Shown: positions 1-9,597, counted from the stretch's first letter. The stretch is DNA of 39,698 nt from Blastocatellia bacterium (GCA_035275065.1 DATENM010000005.1:1-39698); one strand, 5' to 3'. Translations and numbers: made by a program. Notes: a model not told the origin generated them from the sequence alone.

Positions 1-135
1 TTGATGGCGCTATGTTTGACACAACAAGCAGCGATCACCCAAGGGCAGACGGTCTACGCCTTCAAGCGCGAGTTATTTCGTCAGCCCATCCCGAACCAAC
101 TCCCTTTTTTGGAGCACTTTTTGGTCGCTGCGTAG
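1..135 (+). CDS. 3' end of an unidentified gene, cut by the window edge
   Basis: An open frame runs from the first base to a TAG at 133-135 and gives 44 residues ending in PFLEHFLVAA. There is no visible start inside the window that would make it a complete gene, so it is best read as the tail of a gene that begins to the left. I do not recognise a family. It could also be a chance open frame, because 44 codons are not much evidence. Confidence 0.25.
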   Translation: MMALCLTQQAAITQGQTVYAFKRELFRQPIPNQLPFLEHFLVAA

Positions 136-208
136 TTTCAGTAATCAATTAGAAATTCTTGTTATGTCAGGCAGGGCGTAAGCCTACCCGGCTGATAGTA
201 GCGTCCCC

Positions 209-3200
209 ATGCGTTCACGTCGTTTGTCGCTCTCGTCTCGTTCTTCATTGAATCTGTCTCTGTTATTCGCTCGTGGCTGGCGGCGACGTGTACTCTGCCT
301 GGTACTTATCTGTGGGTTGTTGGTGATACCCGATGCCGGCTATGCGGTGCGCGCCGCAACCGACGTCGCCGTCAAAGTCGCCAAAGACACATTTGAGCCA
401 CTCCCGCTCGCCGCCCGCTGGGTCAAGCGCCTCTTCAGCCGCACGGCCACGCCGCCGCGTCAGGATACTTTGGCCGACCGCCTCGCCTATGTCGCCCGCC
501 TCCAGATCACCCCCCTCAAGCTCGTCGGCTATCAGGGACAGCCTGTCAGTTTTACGGCTCTAGCCTTCAACGCCTCAGGCGAGATCATTCAAGGCGTGCG
601 CTACGATTGGGAATCCTCAAACACTGATAAGGTGCAGATCGATGACAGTGGCAGGGCGACCTTCTTGCAGCCGGGGCTGGCGCGCATCACCTGCCGGGCC
701 GGCGCGATCTCGGCTTCGGCGCCCGTGCTCGTGCGGCTTGGCCACCGCCCGCCGCAGAGCGACGCTGAGTGGCGCGCCGATCAGAACGCTCTGCGGCCCG
801 ACGGCACCACCGGCCAGAACGGTCCGGGCGGCACGGGCGGCGTCGCCGCTTTACTTGACCGGCTCGCCCCCACGGCTTACGCACAGGGCGGCTCAAGCTA
901 TAGCAACGCCGACTTCGCTTACGACGAGTTGTGGAGCGAGCCGCGCAACCTGGTCGGCTCGCCGCGCAACCGCGCCATCGAAGCGACGCGCATCGGCGCG
1001 GTCATGCCCGAGAGCAACAACTTCAAGATGGCTATCCCGCTGATTGATCTCAGCGGGCGCGGCTTCATTGCAGGCCTGACGCTCTATTACAATTCGCGGG
1101 TCTGGTCCCGCCACGGCTCGGCCATCATCTTCGACGCTGTCGAGAGCCGCCCCAGTCCTGGCTTCTCGCTCGGCTTTGGCCGGCTGGTGACTTATCGCAC
1201 CAGCACCGCGCTGAAGTACCTGTGGATCAGCGCCGACGGCACCCGCCATTATCTCGGCCAGCCTACGCTGGCCAGTTGCCCGCTGCCGTGGATAGACTGC
1301 AATGCCGAAACGACAGTGACCTTGCAGACGACTGACGGCTCGCATCTAACCTATGTCGGTAACGCCTCCACAGGCGGCACGCTCTACAGCGACGACGGCA
1401 CCAAGATTAGTATTAGCGTCGTTAACAACCGCCTGCTGCCGGGGCTCATCACCGACCGCAACGGCAACTACGTCACCATCACCTACAAAAACACATCCTG
1501 TGACCCGAACTGCCAGGAGTATTGTACCTGCCCGATCTACCCGCCTCCGCTGACGCTCGACTACATCACCGACACGATGGGCCGCGTGATTCAGTGCAAC
1601 TACGACGCCAGCTACAACTTGGTCTCGATCACCGCGCCTGGCTACGGCGGCACCGCCCAGCAGCCGGTGACACGCACCGTCGCGCAGTTCGATTACGAGA
1701 GCCGCACCGTCAGCAACAACTTCAGCGGCTTGACGGTCGAGAACCGCCCCTCGCAGGCGATGAACTTCCTCAAGCACGTCTACCTGCCGGCGACGCAGAG
1801 CGGCTACACCTTCAGCTACTCGGCTTTCGGTATGATTTACAACGTCTCGAAGCGGCGGCAGATGAGCATCAGTCAGGGTGGGGTCATCAGCGACGGGTCG
1901 GAGAGCAACAGTGTCTTGTTTAACTACCAAACCGCCAGCACGCCGGCACTGACCGACGCGCCGGCCTTCACGCAGCGCACCGAGAATGCCCTGAACGCGC
2001 CGCAGAGCATCTACAGCTACAGCCGCTGGGACGGCTCCGGCTTCAGCGTCTTCATCATCACCCAGCCGGATTACACGCGGCAAACCATCGCCCGCTACGA
2101 CCCGGCGACCGCCGGGTATGGCGGGCTGCTGTATTACGTGCAGCCGCAGAAGGCCGACGGCACGGTGATGCACACGACGACCTTCTCCTACACGACCGAC
2201 GGCGGCGGCTCGCCACAGGTGCTGTACACCTTCGACTACGACGAGGCCAGCACGCCGACGCTGGTGGCGTTTGATTATGACTCTTACGGCAACGTCACCA
2301 ACAGGCGCGAGTATGGCTATCAGGTGAGCGGCCAGTGGCTGGTCAGGCGGCGGACGCGCAACCTCTACAAGACCGATGCCAGCTACGTCAACGCCTACCT
2401 GCGCAGCCTGGTCATCGAGAGCGACATGTATGATGCGCAGCTCGACACCAACGACACCAACGACGTGCTGATGGCGAAGACGACCTACACCTACGACAAT
2501 TATCAGGCGATGAGCGGCATGGAAGAGTACCGCGACGCGCAGGGGAACCTGCCGGCGACGCCCGGCCACTATGGCACTTATGACGCCAGCGTCACGGTGC
2601 GCGGCAATGTCACCGGCACGACTAGGTGGTACGACATCTCAGGCAATCTGAGCTACACCTGGCTGCGGAAGATCGACCTGTTCGGCAATACGGTCAAGGA
2701 GCAGTTGTCATGCTGCAACGAGCAGACCGAAACGGCGACGCAGAACACCTTCTGGTCGAAGCCGGAGCAGGTGACGAAGGGGGCGGCGGGCGGGCCGCAG
2801 TTGACCGTCAGCGCGCAGTACGACTTCAACACCGGCGTGACAAAATACACCACTGATCCGAACAGCTTGCAGACGACAGTGACGACGCGGGACGCCGCGC
2901 TACGCCCGATTCTGGTGACGACGCCGACCACTGCGGTCAGCAACGTCAGCTACAACGACGGCACGTTGAGCGTCACCGGCAGCAAGGTCTACGACGACAA
3001 CGGCACGCAGAAGACGGTGACGACGACGACCGATTATGACGGCTGGGGTCGGGTCATCCATCAGCGCAACATCCACGGCGGGCAGGTCAACACCACCTAC
3101 GACAACATGGGGCGGGTGGCGAGTGTGAGCAATCCCTTCCCCATCGACGGCTCGCCTTCGTTTTGGACGAATTATAGCTACGACACAATCGGCAGGGTGA

Positions 3201-5752
3201 CGGTCGTGACGCTGCCGGACAACCAGACGGTGCAGACCACCTACAGCGGCAACAGCGTGATCGTCACCGATCAGGTCAGCCGCAAGATGGAGCGTCTCAG
3301 TGACGGCCTGGGCCGCCTGGTGACGGTCAACGAGCAAGACTCGTCGGGCAACCTAACGCAGGCAACCAATTACAGCTACGACATCCTTGACAACCTTACC
3401 CAGGTCAACCAAGCCAACCAACTGCGCAGCTACCGCTACGATGCGTTGTCGCGGTTGACCGGCGAGAAGCTCCCCGAGCAGGGCGACCCGACGCAATCTA
3501 CGCAGTGGACGACCACCTACACCTACACCGACTTCAGCCAGGTGGCTACGCGCACCGATGCCCGCGGCGTCGTCACGACTTACGCCTACGACTCCTTGCA
3601 CCGCCTGTCGCAGGTCAGCTACAACACGGTCTCAGGCGTGACCACCGCGCCGACTGTGACCTACACCTACGACAGCGACGCGACCTATGGCACGAACAAG
3701 CAGGGGGCATTGGTGCGCGTCAACGTCGGCACGGATTACCAGGAACGCTACACCTTCGACCAGTACAAGCGCCTCAGCAGCACTGTCTTTAATATCGGCA
3801 CACGCTCTTACACGACAGGCTATCAATTCAACGCTGCCGGACAGCCGCTACGGGTGGGTCACATCGGCATTCAGTACGACACCTCTGGCAGGCCGTCGGC
3901 CATCGGCGGCCTGAGCCAGATCAGCTACAGCGTTGCCGGCCAGATGACCGGCGACCGCATCAGCAGCAGCGGCTTGTACAACGGCAACTCGATTAACAGT
4001 GTGACCGACGAGACGTTCACTTACAATCAGGCGCGCTTGCAGATGAGTGGGCAGACGGCAGTGACGACAAACAGCAACGCCGGCAGTTGCGTGCCCGGCC
4101 CGTGCCCGCCGCCGCCGGCAGGGGGAACGAACCTCAGTCTGACTTACACCTACAACGCGACCAGCAGCGGCCAGTTCGGCGTCGGCACGACGGCGGGCAA
4201 CGCCGGGCAGTTGCTGTCGGTCAGCGGCACGGTCGGCGGGGTGTCGGAGAGCGCCACCTACACCTATGACAACTACAGCAGACTGGTGACCGCGAATCAA
4301 ACGAGCAATGGGTCGAGCGCGCAGCGGCGGTTTGCCTACGATAGATGGGGCAACCGCACCGGCGTATGGGACGCCGCCTCAGGTGGCAACCAGATTCAGA
4401 GCGTCAGCTTACAGACGGTAAGCTTTCCGGGCACCGGTACCGCGCCGACCAATCGCCTCAGCGCAGTCAGCGGCACGAGCTACACGTATGACACTAACGG
4501 CAATGTGACGAATGACGGCAGCCATAGCTACACGTATGACTCGGAGAATCGGCTCGTCAATGTAGACAACGGCGCAGCCGCGACCTATGCTTATGACCAG
4601 CAGAATCGCCGGTATAAGAAGACGGTCGGCAGCAGCGTGACACATTACGTCTGGGATGGTGAGCAGGTGCTTGCCGAATACAATGGCAGCACAGGGGCAT
4701 TACAGGTGAACTACTGGTACGCCGGCTCGCGGCTATTCGAGAAGACGGGCGGTAGCACGCAGGTGCTGTTGAGTGACCGGCTGAGCGTGCGGTTGGCGCT
4801 GAGTGATGTCGGGGTAGTGGCCGGGCGGCAATCACACTTGCCGTTCGGCGAAGACTTCGCCGAGAGCGGCACGCAGCAGAAGCAGCATTTCACCAGCTAC
4901 GAGCGAGACAGCGAGGCAGGAACGGATTACGCAGTCAATCGGGGTTATAATCAAAGTGTCGGGCGCTTTCTGTCTGCTGACCCATATCAAGCGAGCGGCG
5001 GGCCTGGGATGCCACAAAGCTGGAACCGCTATCTGTATGCGTTAGCTGACCCGGTGAACCAAGTAGACCGCAACGGACTGTTCTCGTTGACATGGGGGCC
5101 GGAATACTGCTCGGGCTCCGTCTTAGGACAACTTTTTTGCGACTTTAACCCCTTCCCCGGGGTAGGCACTCCCCCTCAGATTAAACTGCCGGAACGTTGC
5201 AGCCTCAATGTAGCAACAAGCGGCGATCAATTGTCACAGATCGATATCAAGCACTTTGCTCATCACGATGAGAGTCCGAACGTCACTGTTTTGGGTGCGG
5301 GTGTAAGCACAGGGCATGATCTTAACGGTCATAGTGGTACTTACTGGTTCTTCTTCTATGAGGTGCAAGTTACATTGCCCTCCGATGATCCAGACCCTGA
5401 CGATTGGAAACCGTTAGTACAACTAGCTGGAGGCGATATAGGCGGCTGGGAAATAATTGGGGGCCGTCGTTATTACCTTAACCGCAACGCCTTCGTTGAT
5501 ATTCTGCTTCCTCAGGCCCAGGACAAAGGCTTCCCCGGGTTCTACTTTTGGATCGATGCCCCAGATGTCCCGGAGGAAAGGATAATCGGCGTCCTTGGAG
5601 AAATCGGTGATGGGCGCGCGCTCCCGCTTCTTGAGGAATTGAAGGTAAGCACGGAGGGCGCGAAGAATTTGGTTTTTAAAGAAGTTTTTACGGGGATTTT
5701 GGAAGATGCTATAAAGAAGATAGCAAATAAGGTTCAAGTCAAGCAGAATTAA
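209..5752 (+). CDS. Giant secreted RHS/YD-repeat protein with Ig-like N-terminal domain
   Basis: 1847 residues. A hydrophobic segment at about 28-45 after an Arg-rich start is a signal peptide or anchor. Residues about 95-176 resemble a bacterial Ig-like (Big_2) domain. From about 270 to 1540 there are dozens of YD repeats (forms such as YTYDSENRLV and FAYDRWGNRTG), which in known RHS proteins build a hollow beta shell. The RHS-associated core follows, with SVGRFLSADPY and the closing DPVNQVDRNGL near residue 1613. The last roughly 220 residues are a variable tip with no recognised toxin motif; base composition also becomes more AT-rich there, as often seen when tips are swapped. The start at 209 has no good ribosome site but keeps the signal segment. 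No same-strand immunity-like gene follows. Role (contact-dependent toxin, or surface/secreted shell) is inferred. Confidence 0.93.
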   Translation: MRSRRLSLSSRSSLNLSLLFARGWRRRVLCLVLICGLLVIPDAGYAVRAATDVAVKVAKDTFEPLPLAARWVKRLFSRTATPPRQDTLADRLAYVARLQITPLKLVGYQGQPVSFTALAFNASGEIIQGVRYDWESSNTDKVQIDDSGRATFLQPGLARITCRAGAISASAPVLVRLGHRPPQSDAEWRADQNALRPDGTTGQNGPGGTGGVAALLDRLAPTAYAQGGSSYSNADFAYDELWSEPRNLVGSPRNRAIEATRIGAVMPESNNFKMAIPLIDLSGRGFIAGLTLYYNSRVWSRHGSAIIFDAVESRPSPGFSLGFGRLVTYRTSTALKYLWISADGTRHYLGQPTLASCPLPWIDCNAETTVTLQTTDGSHLTYVGNASTGGTLYSDDGTKISISVVNNRLLPGLITDRNGNYVTITYKNTSCDPNCQEYCTCPIYPPPLTLDYITDTMGRVIQCNYDASYNLVSITAPGYGGTAQQPVTRTVAQFDYESRTVSNNFSGLTVENRPSQAMNFLKHVYLPATQSGYTFSYSAFGMIYNVSKRRQMSISQGGVISDGSESNSVLFNYQTASTPALTDAPAFTQRTENALNAPQSIYSYSRWDGSGFSVFIITQPDYTRQTIARYDPATAGYGGLLYYVQPQKADGTVMHTTTFSYTTDGGGSPQVLYTFDYDEASTPTLVAFDYDSYGNVTNRREYGYQVSGQWLVRRRTRNLYKTDASYVNAYLRSLVIESDMYDAQLDTNDTNDVLMAKTTYTYDNYQAMSGMEEYRDAQGNLPATPGHYGTYDASVTVRGNVTGTTRWYDISGNLSYTWLRKIDLFGNTVKEQLSCCNEQTETATQNTFWSKPEQVTKGAAGGPQLTVSAQYDFNTGVTKYTTDPNSLQTTVTTRDAALRPILVTTPTTAVSNVSYNDGTLSVTGSKVYDDNGTQKTVTTTTDYDGWGRVIHQRNIHGGQVNTTYDNMGRVASVSNPFPIDGSPSFWTNYSYDTIGRVTVVTLPDNQTVQTTYSGNSVIVTDQVSRKMERLSDGLGRLVTVNEQDSSGNLTQATNYSYDILDNLTQVNQANQLRSYRYDALSRLTGEKLPEQGDPTQSTQWTTTYTYTDFSQVATRTDARGVVTTYAYDSLHRLSQVSYNTVSGVTTAPTVTYTYDSDATYGTNKQGALVRVNVGTDYQERYTFDQYKRLSSTVFNIGTRSYTTGYQFNAAGQPLRVGHIGIQYDTSGRPSAIGGLSQISYSVAGQMTGDRISSSGLYNGNSINSVTDETFTYNQARLQMSGQTAVTTNSNAGSCVPGPCPPPPAGGTNLSLTYTYNATSSGQFGVGTTAGNAGQLLSVSGTVGGVSESATYTYDNYSRLVTANQTSNGSSAQRRFAYDRWGNRTGVWDAASGGNQIQSVSLQTVSFPGTGTAPTNRLSAVSGTSYTYDTNGNVTNDGSHSYTYDSENRLVNVDNGAAATYAYDQQNRRYKKTVGSSVTHYVWDGEQVLAEYNGSTGALQVNYWYAGSRLFEKTGGSTQVLLSDRLSVRLALSDVGVVAGRQSHLPFGEDFAESGTQQKQHFTSYERDSEAGTDYAVNRGYNQSVGRFLSADPYQASGGPGMPQSWNRYLYALADPVNQVDRNGLFSLTWGPEYCSGSVLGQLFCDFNPFPGVGTPPQIKLPERCSLNVATSGDQLSQIDIKHFAHHDESPNVTVLGAGVSTGHDLNGHSGTYWFFFYEVQVTLPSDDPDPDDWKPLVQLAGGDIGGWEIIGGRRYYLNRNAFVDILLPQAQDKGFPGFYFWIDAPDVPEERIIGVLGEIGDGRALPLLEELKVSTEGAKNLVFKEVFTGILEDAIKKIANKVQVKQN

Positions 5753-5770
5753 AAGAGAGCGAGAATCGCC

Positions 5771-5817
5771 TAGATGACACAGCATGCAACATGCAAGGCT
5801 GCACGCTGCGTCATCTA
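5771..5817. terminator. Hairpin between convergent genes, probable bidirectional terminator
   Basis: Bases 5771-5783 and 5805-5817 are inverted repeats matching at 12 of 13 positions, separated by a 21-base loop. The hairpin lies exactly between the stop of the RHS gene (5752) and the stop of the converging minus-strand gene (5818). No clear T-run flanks it on either side, so termination efficiency is uncertain. Confidence 0.5.
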
Positions 5818-6417
5818 TCAGCAGCAAATGATCGTATCCTGGCCAGCCGCCAGCCGTTGCAGCTCGTGCTCGATGACCGCGCGCGCCTCGTCGCTGTAGT
5901 CACCGCGGGGGAAGCCGGCCAGAATCGCCGCCGCCAACTCGGCGGGCTCATAATCGATTTCCGCCTTTGCGGCCATCCCCTTGAAGAAGGCCCACTGCTG
6001 GCGAGTTTCCACCAGCAACTTGTCCAACTCGGCGCCGTGCCGAACGTGCGCGTGTTTCAGCACGTCGAGCACCAGCCCGAGCACGTCCAGGCACCGATGA
6101 TTCGCCCGCCACGTCTCGTCAGTGGTTAGGTAGCCAGTGCCGGGCTGCGCCAGGCGGTCCCGAAGCTCTGCGGTCAGGCGGTAGAAATCGACCAGGCAGA
6201 GCTTGAACTCTTCGTCGAGCTGCTGTAAGTCCTGCGCAGATCGCACCCTAAAGCCTGCCAGTTGCTCGGATAGATGATTCCTGGCGTGCCTGTCCAGCGC
6301 ATCGTCCGACACTCCAAACTTCCGCGCTATCCCCCTCTTCGACCCGTTGCCACGCAAAATCACCAGATTTATGTCGTGGGCGTCGGGATGTGTACAGACG
6401 GTGCATCGGCGTGACAT
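5818..6417 (-). CDS. Phage-like small DNA-binding protein with N-terminal zinc-ribbon/HTH
   Basis: 199 residues. The N-terminus carries CTVCTHPDAHDIN followed by a segment that looks like a helix-turn-helix (GSKRGIARKFGVSDDALDRH). This Cys-pair plus HTH layout is seen in small-terminase-like and other phage or mobile-element DNA-binding proteins; the rest is alpha-helical and rich in Leu, Glu and Arg. AAGGAAG sits seven bases before the ATG, supporting the start. The following minus-strand genes also look phage-derived, so this is read as part of a prophage remnant. The exact role (packaging, regulation) is not shown by the sequence. Confidence 0.7.
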   Translation of the reverse strand: MSRRCTVCTHPDAHDINLVILRGNGSKRGIARKFGVSDDALDRHARNHLSEQLAGFRVRSAQDLQQLDEEFKLCLVDFYRLTAELRDRLAQPGTGYLTTDETWRANHRCLDVLGLVLDVLKHAHVRHGAELDKLLVETRQQWAFFKGMAAKAEIDYEPAELAAAILAGFPRGDYSDEARAVIEHELQRLAAGQDTIICC

Positions 6418-6825
6418 AGAGCGCTTCCTTGCCCTGAGTCAGTGGCAAACGGTTAACGACGACGACGACCTTTCATCGGGGCCCTTCGACGTTAACAAAA
6501 AATTGAAAATTGGGAATCGCGTACCCCGTAGTAACATCAGGAGTCCCGTTTCCTTTTGGGCCGGGTGGCCACCCTACCCTCGCCGCTGATTTATCAAAAC
6601 CATTAAGCCCGAAGCAGGAGCGCCACAAGTCTGTTTGGGAATCATAAGAGCACTCGCTTTGACGCATCGTTCCATCAAGGTGCGCGGGTGCCGGGGGTAG
6701 GGGTAGGGTGAGGTATGGGGGCCGGGCGGCCCCAGAGCCGCACCCCTTCACCTCTACGTGCCAGGCGGCTTGCCTTGGGCTCGCACCGAACGCCGCGCCC
6801 TGTGCTGATTGCAGGATGCTATTCA
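6418..6825. other. Gene-free stretch with a G-quadruplex motif
   Basis: I see no convincing gene in these 408 bases; a minus-strand open frame across it (6473-6946) has proline-rich low-complexity translation and overlaps the neighbouring gene, so it is not called. The plus strand holds four G-runs at 6686-6688, 6693-6697, 6700-6703 and 6706-6708 with loops of 4, 2 and 2 bases, a textbook G-quadruplex pattern, with a fifth run at 6717-6721. Confidence 0.5.
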
Positions 6826-7425
6826 TCAGCCTTGCCCTCCCTTCTGTAGATTTGGCCAAACCATCACGAACTCGCGATGCAGCGCCACGCCCGGCAGCGG
6901 CAGGCGGCCCCAATGGTAGAAAGGGACCGCCTTCCACCTCATACACGCGATGCGCTGATAAGACCAGCCGACAATCGCCTTCACGCCCTCATCGCTCCAG
7001 CCGTAGCCGACAAGGACGTGTGACGACTCGAACGGCACGCCGGCAAGCTGCGGGTCTCCCTGTCGCGCGGCCCAATCGGGGTTGACCTCGCTTGTGAACT
7101 GGATGCCCAGCAAGAGGCGCGCGCCGGCATCGAGCAGCGGCGGCAGCGTGTCCCGCGCCGTCTGACCGTGCGGGATAACACCCAAGCCGACCAGGCCGGG
7201 GAAGTTCAACTCCGAAAGGAGCATCATCTGCCCGAAGACACTCAGGCCGCCGTCATCGCCGACAGCGGGCGCCAGATCGAGCATTCGTTCGAGCGGCGGC
7301 GGCTCAAGCCCCAGCAGCACGTACAGGTTCATACTCGCGTAGAAGGCGCAGAGGCCCACAATTCCCGCGTCCGTGCTGTCGGGCTGGATGATCACCCGCG
7401 ATGCCAACTCTTCATCGTTCATCAC
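6826..7425 (-). CDS. Phage-like hypothetical protein, possibly cysteine-peptidase fold
   Basis: 199 residues when started at the GTG at 7425; an ATG one codon later (7422) is equally possible and both share an AAGGAT ribosome site. The segment DSTDAGIVGLCAFYASMNLYVLLG followed later by ESSHVLVGYGW recalls the Cys...His layout of papain-like or C39-like folds (a Cys at the start of a helix, then SHxLVGYG), but I cannot confirm a catalytic triad. It lies 26 bases after the next gene on the same strand, in a prophage-type context. Function unknown. Confidence 0.6.
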   Translation of the reverse strand: MMNDEELASRVIIQPDSTDAGIVGLCAFYASMNLYVLLGLEPPPLERMLDLAPAVGDDGGLSVFGQMMLLSELNFPGLVGLGVIPHGQTARDTLPPLLDAGARLLLGIQFTSEVNPDWAARQGDPQLAGVPFESSHVLVGYGWSDEGVKAIVGWSYQRIACMRWKAVPFYHWGRLPLPGVALHREFVMVWPNLQKGGQG

Positions 7426-7451
7426 TCATCCTTCATCGTCACCGGGAGCCA

Positions 7452-8092
7452 TCACCTTGAAGGCGGTACGCCCTTCGCCCGCCCCACGGCATCACGGATG
7501 ATTGCCCCCGGCTCGCCCAGCAGCTCGCGTAGCCGCCCAGCCGCGGCGCTGATCTTCTGGCCAGGGTTGCCGGGGCCGCTGATCATCGCGTGCGCGCCCT
7601 GCATCCGCTGTTCAATCGCCTGCTCGAACCGCTGACGCTCCGCGGGAGCCAGGCCGCGATACATCTCCGTCTTGCGCTGCTCGCTGATGAAGCCGTGCGT
7701 CTGTTGGGCGACGTGCGCGTTGTAGAGCATCACCGAGGCGTCGCCCTCGCGCGGCGTGCGCCCGAGTTCGGCATCCTCACGAGCAACAAGCTGGGCGATC
7801 TGTAGCCCCTGCCGCTTGAACGCCGCCGGGTCAATGTCACCGGGCGGCTTCTGGTACTGCGGCATTGCCTGAAGGCTCGCCACACGCTGCTCTATCGCTT
7901 CGCCCTGCCGCTGTGCGCGGTCGTTGTACGCCTTGCTGGTTTCACCAGGACGGCGCCAGGGGCGATTGTAGGCAAGACCATTGGCGCGCATCTCATCGAG
8001 CGCCGGCGTAAGGTCGGATTGTTGGGGTCATCACCAGACGATGAATTGAGCACGCGCGGAAGCGCCGCCACAAGCGGGTACGAGACTGACAT
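7452..8092 (-). pseudogene. Phage-structural-like gene broken by a frameshift
   Basis: The frame from an ATG at 8092 has a good ribosome site (AGGAG, eight bases away) and reads MSVSYPLVAALPRVLNSSSG, then runs out of sensible sequence near 8015. The adjacent frame continues smoothly as DLTPALDEMRANGLAYNRP and on to the stop at 7452. The two halves therefore look like one gene of about 212 residues with a single-base frameshift near 8010-8020. The C-terminal part is hydrophilic, helical and rich in Gln and Arg, like phage internal or scaffold proteins. It may be a real inactivation or a sequencing error in a metagenomic assembly. The downstream frame could alternatively be a separate gene starting at 7991. 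Confidence 0.6.
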
Positions 8093-8411
8093 AGCTTTCG
8101 CTCCTAACGAGGGGTTAAGGGGTATTCAGTTTCTGCTAGCCAACAACGTGCGCGCACGGCATCGGCGAAGGGCGCAAAGAGCCTTGTTGCATCAGCGGGA
8201 TCTATAGGTGAACCTGTTCAGCCTGTCGAATCTTTGTTCGACTCTAAGAGTATTTTAGCACAAGCATCTTAGCGCCATAGAAAAAAAGGGTAATTATCTA
8301 CTTGACGCAAGAAAAATGTTTTATCAAGGTATATTGCGACGATCAGTTAGGCGCAATCAAGCTGGTGGTCCGACGCTGGCGTCAGCGAACTTCTTGCCGT
8401 AGGGAAGTATC
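8093..8411. other. Gene-free stretch before the lipoprotein gene, with a small hairpin
   Basis: No gene is seen here. An inverted repeat GTCGAA (8225-8230) / TTCGAC (8237-8242) forms a short hairpin. The last 130 bases are AT-rich and include TTGACG at 8302-8307, a possible -35 element for the gene at 8412, but no well-spaced -10 box is obvious. Confidence 0.35.
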
Positions 8412-9413
8412 ATGAACATTAAGGCTTTCCTCTCATTAGTTGCGTTCCCCACACTTGTTATGTTGGCCTGCTCGCCGCCAAGCGCTGCGCGCAACAACCA
8501 ACCAACTACTCAGGCTTTGTTTCGCTTCCAGAGTAATTTTTGGATTAACCTCCACCAGACGCTCTTCCGCGAAGCCGCATTGCGCCGAGCAAATAATACG
8601 CAGTCCGCATCCGCAAGCCGCGCCCCACTCCCCGAAGCCGAGTTAAGCGAGGGCGAGAGGCGTGCCTGGGACCATGCAATCGACTATTATGCGCAGAACT
8701 TCATAGGGCGCAGGCTAGTATTCGACCAGCAGTTGACTCACATCAACAACATCTTGTCGGTACAGCGAGGCCCGGCAAAAATAGCCTCGCCCGCGTTACC
8801 CCAGGAACTTGTGCTGACATTAGAGCAGGCCGCGCCAGTCTATCGAAGGCATTGGTGGCCTGCTCACGACAAGGCAAATCAGGCGTGGATTGCGGCAATG
8901 AAACCTGCGGTTGAGAGGATGGGGCCGGACGTCATCTCGCAGTTGGAGAAATTATTTAAGCACCGCTGGTCTGCGCCGCAGCTAGTAGATGTCACGTACT
9001 TTGTCGCAGAAGTGGGCCACGCCTATACGACAGAACACCCGGGTCATACGACCATCGCGAGTTCAGAATCTACGCTCCAAGTAACGGACGGACTCGAAAC
9101 GATCTTTCATGAAGGCACGCATACTTTGACCGATGAGGTGCAAGACGCACTCGATGTTGAATGTAAGGCACAAGGTAAGACATGCGGAGACCTGTGGCAC
9201 GCACTTCAATTCTTCACCGTCGGAGACGTCGTCAAGCAGCGGTTAAAAAAGGACGGGGTGACTGATTTTACGCCCTATGCTTATAAATATGGTCTTTATA
9301 AACGGGGCGAGTGGCCGAGGTTCATAAAGGCGCTAGAACAGGACTGGCCGCCGTACCTTGAGGGGAAGACATCTTTCGCTGAAGCGATCAAACAACTCAT
9401 CAGGGACATCTGA
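8412..9413 (+). CDS. Predicted lipoprotein or secreted protein with HEXXH zinc-peptidase motif
   Basis: 333 residues. The N-terminus is a hydrophobic signal ending in LVMLAC, with Cys20 a likely lipidation site (the lipobox is imperfect at -3). Residues 233-237 read HEGTH inside a predicted helix (ETIFHEGTHTLTDEV), the zinc-binding and catalytic motif of zincin metallopeptidases; the third zinc ligand is not certain, with Glu242, Glu250 or His263-region residues as candidates. AGGGAAG precedes the ATG at good distance. I do not recognise a named family. It is the only plus-strand gene between the RHS gene and the cassette array and seems independent of both. Confidence 0.75.
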   Translation: MNIKAFLSLVAFPTLVMLACSPPSAARNNQPTTQALFRFQSNFWINLHQTLFREAALRRANNTQSASASRAPLPEAELSEGERRAWDHAIDYYAQNFIGRRLVFDQQLTHINNILSVQRGPAKIASPALPQELVLTLEQAAPVYRRHWWPAHDKANQAWIAAMKPAVERMGPDVISQLEKLFKHRWSAPQLVDVTYFVAEVGHAYTTEHPGHTTIASSESTLQVTDGLETIFHEGTHTLTDEVQDALDVECKAQGKTCGDLWHALQFFTVGDVVKQRLKKDGVTDFTPYAYKYGLYKRGEWPRFIKALEQDWPPYLEGKTSFAEAIKQLIRDI

Positions 9414-9490
9414 ATAGGCACTGCGGTTCGAGGAATTTTACCTTGTCTTCAGCAAGGTTCTCTCTACCTTGAGCTAAGTAGATAATCACC

Positions 9491-9516
9491 AAAAAAAGGG
9501 CGGCGATGAGCCGCCC
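9491..9516 (-). terminator. Strong intrinsic terminator for minus-strand transcription
   Basis: GGGCGGC (9498-9504) and GCCGCCC (9510-9516) pair perfectly around a 5-base loop; on the minus strand the stem is followed directly by seven T residues (A-run 9491-9497 on the plus strand). It lies 80 bases after the SWIM gene stop and would end any transcript coming through the cassette array. Confidence 0.85.
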
Positions 9517-9597
9517 CCAACGCCCGCCCCTGGCTCTTTGTGGGGCGTCACCCTTCAACGTGCGCCGATGCAATCACGCGAAAGGCTAGGGCTAAGA

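Noticed and set aside
1346..2569. Long minus-strand open frame (407 codons) inside the RHS gene
   Set aside because: Its translation is Val/Arg/Ala-rich low-quality sequence, the shadow of GC-rich YD repeats on the other strand; the plus-strand gene is certain.
6473..6946. Minus-strand open frame of 157 codons
   Set aside because: Proline-rich translation over a G-quadruplex region, overlapping the end of the 6826-7425 gene, with no ribosome site; not a supported gene.
8302..8335. TTGACG ... TATATT as a sigma-70 promoter
   Set aside because: The spacing of 22 bases is too long for a standard promoter; only noted as a possible -35.
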